The notes under the pieces: generated by a model
What the model was told of the DNA's origin: nothing
The model's input: the letters and a program-made list of their open reading frames with translations, nothing else
Databases searched by the model: none
From: Azorinus chamasolen
Lineage: Eukaryota > Mollusca > Bivalvia > Cardiida > Solecurtidae
NCBI GenBank assembly: GCA_963576725.1
Contig: OY755244.1
Span: 82,455,121-82,519,120, forward strand
Reading direction: 5' to 3'
DNA: 64,000 nt
Program-made: the position numbers and the translations under genes
Part shown: piece after piece, positions 1 through 11,700 of the stretch
How positions within the stretch are numbered: the stretch's first letter is position 1
Layout of the letters: each line of letters starts with the position of its first letter

Positions 1-313
1 GGTATGAGAACTACAGTATCACACACCCTTCATGGTATGAGAACTACAGTATCACACACCCTTCATGGTATGATAACTACAGTATCACACCCCCTTCATG
101 GTATGAGAACTACAGTATCACACCCCCTTCATGGTATGATAACTACAGTATCAAACCCCCTTCATGGTATGAGAACTACAGTATCACACCCCCTTCATGG
201 TATGAGAACTACAGTATCACACCCCCTTCATGGTATGAGAACTACAGTATCACACACCCTTCATGGTATGATAACTACAGTATCACACCCCCTTCATGGT
301 ATGATAACTACAG
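1..313. repeat. 33-bp minisatellite
   Basis: About 9.5 copies of GGTATGAGAACTACAGTATC plus CACACCCTTCAT, with substitutions such as GAG/GAT and ACACC/CCCCC. It runs off the left window edge. The long reading frame across it exists only because 33 is a multiple of 3. Confidence 0.95.
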
Positions 314-340
314 AACAACCTCTCAAAATGGGCTACACAA

Positions 341-420
341 TTAACCCTTTACCTGGTGAATATTCATGTAAGAAATAATCACATCATGAATATTTATTAG
401 CTAAAGTTTTATAATGGTGC
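341..420 (-). mobile_element. MITE-P fragment
   Basis: It starts with TTAACCCTTTACC and the ATGAATATT right-end module of the MITE-P family (described at 26258). Only one end is left. Confidence 0.6.
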
Positions 421-479
421 ATGTACTCAGGATTTTTAGTCCTCTACCAGCAAAGCTGAAGGAAACTATTAGTCTGCAC

Positions 480-1565
480 TCCATCCTTCCATCCATCCTT
501 CCATCATTCTGTCCATCCATCAGTCTGTCTGTCAGTCACACTTCAGTTTTCTGGACTTTTTTTCTAAACCCCTGCAGATATTGAAGTGATGTTTGGTATG
601 TGGCTTTATGATATTGAGTTCCAGATTAAGTTTGAATTTGTTACGCTATGTTGATTTTTCACGGAATTACAGCAGTTGAAAATTTCAAGAAAGTTTAGGT
701 TTTCCAGACTTTATTCTAAACCCCTACAGATATTGAAGTGATATTTGGTATGTATACTCTATTATAATAAGTTACGGATCTAGTTTGAGTTTTGTTACAC
801 TTCGTTGATTTTTCACGGAATTGCTGCAGTTGAACTTAGAAAATTTCAGGAAAGTTTAGGTTTTCCGGACATTTTTTCTAAACCCTAGCAGATATTGAAG
901 TGATATTTGCCATGTAGCTTTACTCTATGAGTTACAGATATTTGCCATGTAGCTTTACTCTATGAGTTACAGATATTTGCCGCGTAGCTTTACTCTATGA
1001 GTTACAGATATTTGCCATGTAGCTTTACTCTATGAGTTACAGATATTTGCCGCGTAGCTTTACTCTATGAGTTACAGATATTTGCCATGTAGCTTTACTC
1101 TATGAGTTACAGATATTTGCCATGTAGCTTTACTCTATGAGTTACAGATATTTGCCATGTAGCTTTACTCTATGAGTTACAGATATTTGCCATGTAGCTT
1201 TACTCTATGAGTTACAGATATTTGCCGCGTAGCTTTACTCTATGAGTTACAGATATTTGCCATGTAGCTTTACTCTATGAGTTACAGATATTTGCCATGT
1301 AGCTTTACTCTATGAGTTACAGATATTTGCCATGTAGCTTTACTCTATGAGTTACAGATATTTGCCATGTAGCTTTACTCTATGAGTTACAGATATTTGC
1401 CATGTAGCTTTACTCTATGAGTTACAGATATTTGCCATGTAGCTTTACTCTATGAGTTACAGATATTTGCCATGTAGCTTTACTCTATGAGTTACAGATA
1501 AAGTTTGAATTGTGTTATGCTACATTGATTTTTCATGGCAGCAGTTGGACTTAGAAAATTTCAGC
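480..1565 (+). mobile_element. HLE-type core: GTCY/CCAT tract plus about 150-bp monomers, one swollen by a satellite
   Basis: A CCATCCTTCC / GTCTGTCTGTCAG microsatellite is followed by diverged monomers of about 150 bp (TTTCTAAACCCC, GATATTGAAGTGAT, TTGATTTTTCACGG landmarks at about 560, 705 and 870). The third monomer is interrupted by the 35-bp array and resumes at 1500 with the expected TTGATTTTTCATGG. The head and tail are not recognisable, so this is a partial element. Confidence 0.6.
901..1499. repeat. 35-bp minisatellite inside the 150-bp monomer
   Basis: About 17 copies of AGATATTTGCCATGTAGCTT plus TACTCTATGAGTTAC. The main variant is CGCGT for CATGT in three scattered copies. The unit is a piece of the surrounding monomer, so the array grew by local duplication. 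Confidence 0.95.
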
Positions 1566-1894
1566 GTAACAAAATATTATATGTTAGTAATTTATTTCTT
1601 ATTTCAAAACAAATTACATTTATATCATTTATAATCAGCTGTAAATTCCCAAATTATTCACTTTTCCAAGCGGGTAGGGGACATTGTATAGCAAATGCAA
1701 TACTCTCAAAAATGCCTATTTACCATGGTATAAACAGTGGAATTACATCTGGGGTATCTATGGAGTAAAAGAGGTATCTATGGGGAAAAGGATTAAGTGC
1801 CTGTTATAGAATCATTTTCCTGAAAATATTGATACTATTCTTGGAGATAGCCTGAAAAAATATTCTTTGGCTATGCAAAAGTGGATACCCAGAT
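1566..1894. other. unassigned intron sequence
   Basis: AT-rich single-copy-looking sequence with no exon, TIR or RT similarity that I can see. There is a short GAGGTATCTATGG direct repeat near 1751-1785. Confidence 0.5.
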
Positions 1895-1899
1895 CAACT

Positions 1900-2150
1900 T
1901 CAATGCTGTAGATATTTATCTGGTCAGGATAGCCAGATAAACTTGCATGCCCTAGATATTTATCTGGTCAGGATAGCCAGAACAACTTGCATGCCCTAGA
2001 TATTTATCTGGTCAGGATAGCCAGATCAACTTGCATGCCCTAGATATTTATCTGGTCAGGATAGCCAGATCAACTTGCATGCCCTAGATATTTATCTGGT
2101 CAGGATAGCCAGATCAACTTGCATGCCCTAGATATTTATCTGGTCAGGAT
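1900..2150. repeat. 44-bp minisatellite
   Basis: Between five and six copies of GATATTTATCTGGTCAGGAT plus AGCCAGATCAACTTGCATGCCCTA. One copy lacks one base. The CTGGTCAGGATAGCCAG part is a short dyad. Confidence 0.93.
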
Positions 2151-2234
2151 CAGCACTGTTTATCTGAGTTCAACTATAACATTTGGCAAATGGAAAGCTG
2201 TTTCAGACAGTATAGACCCTAATCAGGATTGTTT

Positions 2235-2374
2235 TAGTATTGGTAGAAATAGTAGAGTTGGGCCTGTTATAATTTCATATACAAACAGAGCAGACCCAGA
2301 TCAGACGGCTCCTATAAGAGATCTGGGTATACTCTGTTTGCAAATGCATAAACATGTTTATATAAGGGAAAGGG
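2235..2374 (-). mobile_element. MITE-P, partial
   Basis: The core GCAAACAGAG..CAGATC..GGCTCCTATAAG..CTCTGTTTGC is present, and the copy ends GGGAAAGGG next to TTAA at 2375-2378. The other end is unclear. Confidence 0.7.
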
Positions 2375-2490
2375 TTAACTCTGTTCTTGCATGAAATAAA
2401 TTATTGACAACAGTTACACATATTTGTCATGAGTATATAACTTGCAACAGACTGTTCTTGTTACTGTTACTGTATGGAAAAATGATGCCA

Positions 2491-2732
2491 TTTTTAGCTC
2501 ACTAGAGCACAAAGTGCTCAGGCTGAGCTTTTGTGATTGCCTGATGTCTGTCGAAGTGCATCGTGCGTTGTCCGTCTTCAACAATTTGAACCTTTAAAAA
2601 TCCCTCTCCTCTGAATCCACAGGGTTCTTAGCTTTCACCTTTGGCACTGATCATCTGTAGGTCCTCTACAAAGGTTATATAAATTATATCCCTTGGGTCA
2701 AAATTGACCCCGCCCAAGGGTGCCTTGTTTTA
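2491..2732 (+). mobile_element. HLE, GCTCACC family, 3'-truncated
   Basis: The head TTTTTAGCTCAC follows an A and folds against GCTGAGCTTTTG around GAGCACAAAGTGCTC. It then runs into one core monomer and is cut by the next copy at 2733. Confidence 0.7.
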
Positions 2733-4414
2733 TTAGCTCACCTGGCACAAAGTGCCAGTTGAGGTATTGTGAGGGGGCTGTCTCAGGCATCCGTCATTGT
2801 GCGTAGTGTGTCGTTCGTCGTGTGTCATGTGACATGTGTCGTCAACAATTTACTTACACATCTTCTTCTCTGAAACCACAAAGCCTAGAGCTTTGATAAT
2901 TGTATGTAGCATGATCTAATGGTCCTCTACAAAGACTGTTCAAATTATGATCCCTGGACCAAAAATGGCCCTGCCCCAGGGCTTATCAGGTTTTCATAGG
3001 AAAATCTTTAAAAATCTTCTTCTCTGAAACTGTAAGGCCTAGGCCTTTGATATTTGGTATGTAGCATGATCTAATGGTCCTCTACAAAGATTGTTTAAAT
3101 GATAACCCTTGGACAAAAAATGGCCAAGCATGGTGCTTATCAGTTTTTCATAGGAAAATCTTTAAAAATCTTCTTCTCCGTAACTCTAAGGCCTAGACCT
3201 TTGATATTTGGTATGAAGCATCATCTAATGGTCCTCCACAAAGATTGTTCAAATTATGACCCCGGACCAAAAATGGCCCCGCCCATGGGCTTATCAGTTT
3301 TCCATAGGAAAATCTTTAAAAATCTTCTTCTCCAAAACTGTAAGGCTTAGACCTTTGATATATGGTATGTAGTATCATCTGATGGTTTTCTACCAAGATT
3401 GTTCAAAGTGTGACCCTAGGGCCAAAAGTGGCCCGCCCCGGGGCTTATCAGTTGTTTATAGGTAAAACCTTTAAAAATCTTCTTCTCTGAAACTGTAAGG
3501 CCTAGACATTTGATATTTGGCATGTGGCATCATCTAATAGTCCTCTACAAAGAATGTTCAAATTATGACCCCCGGACCAAAAAATGGACCCCCCCTGGGG
3601 CTTGTCAGCTTTTCATTGGAAAATCTTTAAAAATCTTCTCCTCTGAAACTGTAAGGCCTTGGCCTTTAATATTTGGTATGTAGCATTATCTAATGGTCCT
3701 CTACATATATTGATAAAATTATGACTTCCGGACCAAAAATGGCCCCACCCCTGGGCTTATCAATTTTTCATAGGAAAACCTTTAAAAATAATCTTCTCCA
3801 AAACTGTAAGGCTTAGACCTTTGATGTTTGGTATGTAGCATCATCTAATGATTTTCTACCAAGATTGTTCAAATTATGACCCATGGGCCAAAATGGCCCC
3901 ACCCTGGGGCTTATCAGTTTTTCATAGGAAAATCTTTAAAAATCTCCTTCTGTGAAGCTGTAAGGCCCAGACCTTTGATATTTGGTATGTAGCATCATCT
4001 AATGGTCCTCTACCAAGATTGCTCAAATTTTAACCTCCAGGACTAAAATTATAGCTCTTGGTTTCATATTGGCCCCAGTCTGAATCTGACTTTATTTTTT
4101 CACATAGAAATACAGTGTATGCATAAATCTATAGTAACCAGGTGAGTGATTAAGAGCCATCATGGCCCTGTTGTATAGAAACATAGTGAAAATTTCAAAA
4201 ATCTTCTCCCCTGAAACTGGAAGATGCTCAGCTTTCATATTTGGCTCATAGTATCATGTTCTAAATTATGCCCCTGTATTCAAAATTGGCCCGTCCAATG
4301 ATTGATGTTGCCCCAGGGGTGCATTGTTTTATATAGAAACATATGGTGAAAACTTTGAAAATCTTCTCCTCTGATTGTCCGGTGAGCGATATCAGGGCCA
4401 TCATGGCCCTCTTG
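2733..4414 (+). mobile_element. HLE, GCTCACC family, full length
   Basis: The head is TTAGCTCACCTGGCAC after an A. A GTCRTTCGTCGTGTG tract follows, then about nine monomers of 160-170 bp (marks: TCTTCTCTGAAACTG, TTTGATATTTGGTATG, GGTCCTCTACAAAG). The 3' end repeats GGTGAGCGATATC, forms the hairpin AGGGCCATCATGGCCCT and stops at CTTG before TT. No coding sequence is present, so it is non-autonomous. Confidence 0.75.
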
Positions 4415-4614
4415 TTAAAATACTGTATATTGGCATCAATTAAAAGAATAATTTTGTTTGTGTGGCCTTTGAATGGGTTTTGAAATATGATCAAATAGGG
4501 CATGCATACAAGAATTGCCTTGTTTGTATTTTACCTGATTGAAACACCCTAAATCAGAATCAAACAGCAGATTTTAAAACTGTTATGCTTGAATAAAACC
4601 TGATATGGGAATAA

Positions 4615-5444
4615 TTATGTCTCCTCCCTTTAGGGGAGGGAGACATATTGATGTTGTGCTTTCTGTCTGTCCATCCGTCCGAGGGAGACATATTGATGTT
4701 GTGCTTTCTGTCCGTCCGTCCGTCTGTCTGTCTGTCTGTCTGTCTGTTAAAATTCTTGTGCAGCTAACTCCTCCTACACTATTAGAGTGATTTCCTTCAA
4801 ACTTTTACATATGAACCAGCTATATGTGAGGATGGTCATGTGGTTTGGAATTTTGGTTGCAATAATTTTCACAGAAGTTATGGCCCTTTGTAGTTTTTCC
4901 TTATATAGAATATATAGCAAAAAAAAATCTTGTGCAGCTAACTCCTCCTACACTATTTGAGGGATTTACTTCAAACGTTTACATATGAACCAGCTATATG
5001 TGAGGATGGTCATGTGGTTTGGAATTTTGGCTGCAACAATTTTGACAGAAGTTATGGCCCTTTGTAGTTTTTCCTTATACCGAAAAAATCTTGTGCAACT
5101 AACTCCTCCAACACTATTTTCCTTATATAGAATATATAGCGAAAAATTCTTGTGCAGCTAACTCCTCCTACACTATTTGAGGGATTTACCTCAAACTTTT
5201 ACATATGAAACAGCTATATGTGAGGATGGTCATGTGGTTTGGAATTTTGGCTGCATCAATTTGGCAGAAGTTATGGCCCTTTGTATTTTTCTTTATATAG
5301 AATATATAGCGAAAAAAATCTTGTGCAGCTAACTACTACTCTATTTGAGGGATTTACTTCAAACGTTTACATATGAACCAGCTATATGTGAGGATGGTCA
5401 TGTGGGGAGACATCACATGTGTTTTTCTCAAAAACAAACTCTAG
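4615..5444 (+). mobile_element. HLE, TGTCTCC family
   Basis: The head TTATGTCTCCTCCC pairs with GGGAGGGAGACAT. A GTCCGTCCGTCTGTCTG tract follows, then four monomers marked AACTCCTCCTACACTA and GAGGATGGTCATGTG. The 3' end has GGGGAGACAT, the hairpin TGTTTTTCTCAAAAACA and AACTCTAG, then T. The left flank ends in A, giving A^T insertion. Confidence 0.75.
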
Positions 5445-5621
5445 TTTAATTCAATTTCAGGTAAAGAGTATAAAAATGAAGTTTTCATTACCAGAATTCT
5501 AAATCCATTCCTTTAACACAAGGGTATTGTTATTTTAACTCATGAACAAACAAACTTTTCAGGATTATCAAGGAGTGAATATTTCAGTCTTCTCTATTGA
5601 TAGCTTTGTTGTTAATTGTAG

Positions 5622-5768
5622 CATCTTGGACCAAGTCACAATTATCGTAACAGTGAAGCTGCTCGTCAGGCAGTGAGGGATGCTGGTTATGAGATAGCTC
5701 TTGGCAGGATGCCCAAGTCAATAGGACCTCTGACGTTCGTGTTCACTGGATCAGGAAATGTCTCAAAG
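5622..5768 (+). CDS. AASS: AASS exon a (LKR)
   Basis: This exon has 49 codons and is phase 0 at both ends. It follows an acceptor ending TTGTAG and precedes GTATTT. It encodes [20 protein letters not shown] and then [20 protein letters not shown], among the most conserved stretches of LKR. The FTGSGNVS part is the entry to the nucleotide-binding half of LKR. The donor lacks the full GTAAGT consensus, but homology ends exactly there. Confidence 0.96.
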
Positions 5769-8700
5769 GTATTTTAACCTGTAAATTCCTTAGGCCATTT
5801 CAAGTCTACTATTGAATTTTAAGAATTCATCAAAGTTTACGCAGAGGAAACATATAAGCATGTAAGCTTTCCAAAGAAACTTAAGAAATTGTTATACCTA
5901 TTATAGGGATGAAAAAATTGATGTGTATTTATAAAGCCGTATTTAAATTTGAGAAGGTTCATGAATTGCAATCTTTGTATGAGCTGTATCATTTAGAAAT
6001 GTTGTTTGGGTATTATGCCCTTGTTCTTTCAAATATCTTCAAGTCACTCATTTGCAGGTATTGATCCCTTTCCTCATATAAATGTTTTTAACTGCCTTTG
6101 TAAACAGAGTATAACCAGATCAAGATGGCTCCTGTAGGTCTGCTCTGTTTGCTTAAGGAATTACATGGATCTGATCCTAAAGGTTTTGTTGATTGAAATT
6201 TCACATTATAAAACCTGTGTATGAAGTGACCAATTCATGCATGAATGTTCATTAGGGACATGGGTTAACCCTGTAACCCAATGATGATTATTATGTAAGA
6301 AACAATGATATTGATATTAATTAGCTGAATATTTTCCCATGGCAAAAACTATCATAATCTAATCTATATTTCCATAAGCAAACCAAGTGGAGCCATCCCT
6401 GATATTGCAAACAGTGTAGACTGGTCAAATGCAGCATCTTTGTTTGTAATACATCTACAAAAGTGGTTTTCCTTTTTGGCCGGGCTCATATCATAGATAG
6501 ATAGATAGATTTTATTCTGGAAAATAAGGCAATATGCCCATCTTACCACATATTACTTACATGCAACGTTCAATGGTGTTAATCAATATGACGGTCAAAG
6601 GGAGATAACTCATACAGATCCCAACATAATGAAGTATGAGTTACTTCCCTTGACCAAATTATACACAATCAAGCAATATGTACATATACAATACCCCACG
6701 TCCACAGTAGACACCCTCTAGCTCTGCCCTCATTCTCTGCCTGAGTATCAGATGCTCAGCGCTAAGCCAAAGGGTTAGTATTAACTTCCTGTTCCAAAGT
6801 TGAAAGGTGTCTTGGCAATTCAGTTCTTGTACATTTGCCTCATGCAAAATACAAATAATAAGCAATAAATTTCCAGGAATCCAGACAAGCTGGAATATAC
6901 AAGATATTTCTAACATTTTCTCCTTCTTATCTCCACCATACCCCATGCCATGACGCCTCATCTGAATCATCTATTTGAGATGATTCTAATGAGCAGACAC
7001 ACCAATGAGTCCAGTGGGTATATATATAGAGGATCTTACATGAGTGTTCATGATTATTGGATTTATTAAATTAGTTTTTTTAAAACGATAAAAAACAAGC
7101 TTTAGCGAGTTTGTTTTACCGTTTTAAAAAGACGAATTTAATAATTCCAATAATCATGAACACGAATGCAAGATTCTATTTATAATATCACAAACACACA
7201 TGTTTTGCAGCCAATATTTCAGCAGTAATGTGGATTGCTATAAAGGTGTTATTAGGTTCGCTAAGTGACTGGGACAAAGTAGGTCCAAACTTTCCAACTG
7301 TTTATTGACTTACTGTCATATCAATCAGATCTAATTCAGATCTCTCTGATATTCAATGCAACTGTGATAGTTTATGATAAAAAAAAAACCTACAGAAACA
7401 TGTCAAAATAAATTTTGAGTTACTGTTTCCACATACAAACACATCACATTATGATGTCACTGTACACAGCATGTGTCTGTGTAAAGTGTGCCATTTGCTC
7501 ATAGTTTAAATGAAGACCCGCATACAGTTCGCCTACACGTCACTCACTGTCATTGGGATTCAAAATGCACCTTCGTTTTGGTGGATTAAGCCCTTCATCA
7601 GTGTTGTATACACATGGACATGGACATTTCTGACGGTAAAAAAAATCTCGATTCAAATTCAGTGAAAAAGTTTATTGAAGTGGACAAAATATTCAGTACG
7701 AACTGCTGCATAAAACTGTGTTGGAACAGGAGGAAGATTTTCTCGATCAGCTGTTTCGGAGTATAACATATTTGAAATATGTTTGTGCTGTGCTGGATTC
7801 AGATGACTATAGTTGTTGATTGACTAGATATTTTTATGAGTATTATCTGATTTGCCGGGACGTTAAAATGTTATTCAGCCTTTGAATCATGTATTTGCGT
7901 GCACTGTGGTTTGCTTCTTGTTTGGATTGAGACCTATTTTCTGGACCATACGTAACAGCATAGAGGATCATTTGTTGAACAAAAGGACATGTGGTGAAGG
8001 AAATTGTAAAGTTGTGGCGGCAATGTATCTTATGGATGGTTTGGGTCAGAGGATCTGGTAGGTCTTTTATGGCATATATTTTGTAGATATTTACTGACAG
8101 TGATTATGATTTGTATTATTTTATCGAAATTAAGCGCAAGTGCCAACAGTCTTTTGCCATCTATTGTGACTCAGTCGTTGACAGGTAGCTAGGTCACCGT
8201 CCGCCAGGTTGTTTGTTTTGACAATGCGTATGAATACAGTTAGGTCGTTGGATTGTTACTCACTAGTGAATATATGCCTGTGAATATAGTAAAGTAGTAC
8301 AAAACACACACACACACACACACACAAACATACATATATTTAGACTGTTTGAATTTCATCTTGTGGTGTGCTTCAATGTACACATTATATTTGTCTGCCC
8401 ACTCTGTCAATCTAGCATTTAAAACTTCTGTAAACAATTTACCAAGTGTACTTAACAGTGTAATGCCTCTGTAATTCATATCATATTTTAATTACAATAA
8501 ATATTAGGACAGCCAAAGTAGGCAAATAGTCCAGACTCGGATCAAAATGCTCCTGAAGGGGCAGTTGAACCATGTGGACACTATTAGCTACTCTATCAAT
8601 TCCATTGATTTAAAGTTATTAAAGTGGTGTTGAACTGACTTATCAGCTTTATCTACCAGTGGAGGGGAGATTTGATATTCTAATATTTGGGGCATGTTTT

Positions 8701-11700
8701 CTAGGGAGCCCAAGAAGTGTTCCAGGAACTACCCCATGAGTACATAGAGCCCGACCACCTACAGACAGTGGCCAAGAAAGGATGTAAGCCAAAACAATAC
8801 CATCACATATTAAACCAACTTTTAGGCTTTGTAAACTACATGTTTGTGGAATCAGAGGAGCTGTTCATTTTAAAGCAATGACTTATCAGGTGTTACAAGT
8901 CAGCAACAGGCTGTGATTGTTGGCTAACCTGATTGTTGGCTAACCTGATTGTTGGCTAACCTGATCAAATGTCATCTTTCTGTATTCTGATTATACATAA
9001 TTTACATAGCAGAAATGTAACATGGTGAATTTTTTTTGACTTGACTGGGGCTTGTTGAACCCAGGGCCTTGCCAACACTCTGTCGACTGAGCTATCAAGC
9101 CACACAGTCTAAAGCCTATCAAGTGTTTCACCACAATCTCTACCCGGCTACACACACACCCTCTACACATGAATTCATCCAGAAATCTTACTCACAGAAC
9201 ACTCCATGAGTTTCTTATTATTACAATTTTTATACCCCCACAAATGAAGTTGGATTTGTTTGGGGGTTTGTTTGTTTGGGGGGGGGGGGGGGGGGTTACA
9301 CTGGAGTCACCATGTCCATCCGCCTTGTCCGAATCATAACTTCCAAAGCTATTGACTTCAAACTTCATATACAGATAGACCACAAGTGCAGTGCACAAGG
9401 TTCATAACTCTGTCTTCAGTATTTTTGGAGTTATTGCACTTTGTTATTTTTGTCAAAATCTGGTTTGTCTGGATCATAACTTCAAACGTATAAAAGCTAT
9501 TGACTTTAAACTTCATATACAGATAGATCACACTGACCAGCTATGCAATCAGACAGCCCTAGGAGCTGATCAGGGTCTGCTCTGTTTACTTATTAAATTA
9601 TAATAGATCTGACTCTACAGTTTCTACCAGTACCAGAATGGCCTGTGTACAGTATGTTATCAGAATTCATCTAATAGATATTCATGATGTCATTAATTCT
9701 ATGAATATTCAACAAATAACGTGTTAAGCTTATAAAAACTTAGTTAATGAATATTCATGAAGTGATCAATTCATGTTTAAATCTTCATTAGGGAAAGTGT
9801 TAAGAGATACAGCTAGAATTGTCCTTCATTTACAGCCTTGAAGAAAGTGTATGGTTGTGTGGTCAGTCGAGATGACCATTATGTTAGGATTGAGGGAGGC
9901 AAGTTCAACGCAGATGAGTTTGAGCAACACCCAGAAAGATATGCGTCAGCTTTCAGTCACAAGGTTTGCACATTATATGTATTTGCTACTTTGTTAATCT
10001 GAGTTGCAATTTCACATGTATGTCTATTTAGCTCACCATAGCACAAAGTGCTCAGGGTGAGCTTATGTGATCGCCTGATGTCCGTCGTCCGTCTGCGTGC
10101 GTTGTCAGTCGTCAACAATTGAACCTTTAAAAATCTTCTCCTCTGAATCAACAGGGTTCTCAGCTTTTATCTTTGGCACATAGCATCATCTGTAGGTCCT
10201 CTACAAAAGTAAAATAAATTATGTCCCTGGAGTCAAAACTGGCCCCTCCCCAGGGTTGGCCAGTTTTCAATAGAAACATATAGTAAAACTTTGAAAAGCT
10301 TCTCCTCTGGAACTGGAAGGTTCTCAGCTTTAATATTTGGCACATAGCATCATGTTCAGGTCCTCTACAAATGTTATATAAATGATGGCCCTGGGGTCAA
10401 AATTGGTCCTGCCCAAGGGGTGGCCAGTTTTCAAAAGAAACATTTAGTGAAAATTTTGAAAATCTTCTCCTGAAACTGGAAGGTTCTAAGCTTTAATATT
10501 TGGCACATAGCATCATGTTCAGATCCTCTACAAAAGTTATATAAATTATGCCCCTGGGGTCAAAATTGGCCCGTCCCAGGGGTGGACAGTTTTCAATAGA
10601 AACATATAGTGAAAACTTTGAAAATCTTCTCCTGAAACTGGAAGGTTCTCAGCTTTCATATTTGGCACATAGCATCATGTGCAGCTCCTCCACAAAAGAT
10701 ACATAAATTATGCCCCTGGGATCAAAATTAGCCCCGCCCCAGGGGTGGCCAGTTTTCAATAGAAACATATAGTGAAAACTTTGAAAATTTTCTCCTCTGA
10801 AACTGGAAGGTTCTCAGCTTTTATATTTGGCACATAGCATCATGTTCAGGTCCTCTACAAAAGTTATACAAATAATGGCCCTGGGGTCAGAATTGACTAC
10901 GCCCCAGGGAAGGCCAGTTTTCAATAGAAACATATAGCAAAAAACTTTGAACATCTTCTTCTCTGAAACTGGAAGGTTCTCAGGTTTCATATCACATAGC
11001 ATTATGTTCAGGTCCTCTACAAAAGTTATATAAATTATGCCCCTGGGGTCAAAATTAGCCCAACCCCAGGGGTGGCGAGTTTTCTATAGAAACATATAGT
11101 TAAAACTTTGAAAGTCTTCTCCTCTGAAACTAGAAGGTTCTCAGCTTTCATATATGACACATAGCATCATGTTTAGGTCCTCTATAAAAGTTATATATAT
11201 ATATGTCCCTGGGGTAAAAAAATGGCCCTGCCCAAGGGGTGGCTTTTTTTCAATAGAAACATATAGTGAAAACTTTGAAAATTTTCTCCTCTGAAACTGG
11301 AAGGTTCTCAGCTTTTATATTTGGCACATAGCATCATGTTTAGGTCCTCTACAAAAGTTATACAAATAATGGCCCTGGGGTCAGAATTGACTACGCCCCA
11401 GGGAAGGCCAGTTTTCAATAGAAACATATAGCAAAAAACTTTGAACATCTTCTTCTCTGAAACTGGAAGGTTCTCAGGTTTCATATCACATAGCATTATG
11501 TTCAGGTCCTCTACAAAAGTTATATAAATTATGCCCCTGGGGTCAAAATTAGCCCAACCCCAGGGGTGGCGAGTTTTCTATAGAAACATATAGTTAAAAC
11601 TTTGAAAGTCTTCTCCTCTGAAACTAGAAGGTTCTCAGCTTTCATATATGACACATAGCGTCATGTTTAGGTCCTCTATAAAAGTTATATATATATATAT

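Noticed and set aside
4..378. Long open frame of 11-residue repeats
   Set aside because: It is only the 33-bp minisatellite read in a frame without stops; no start context or unique sequence.
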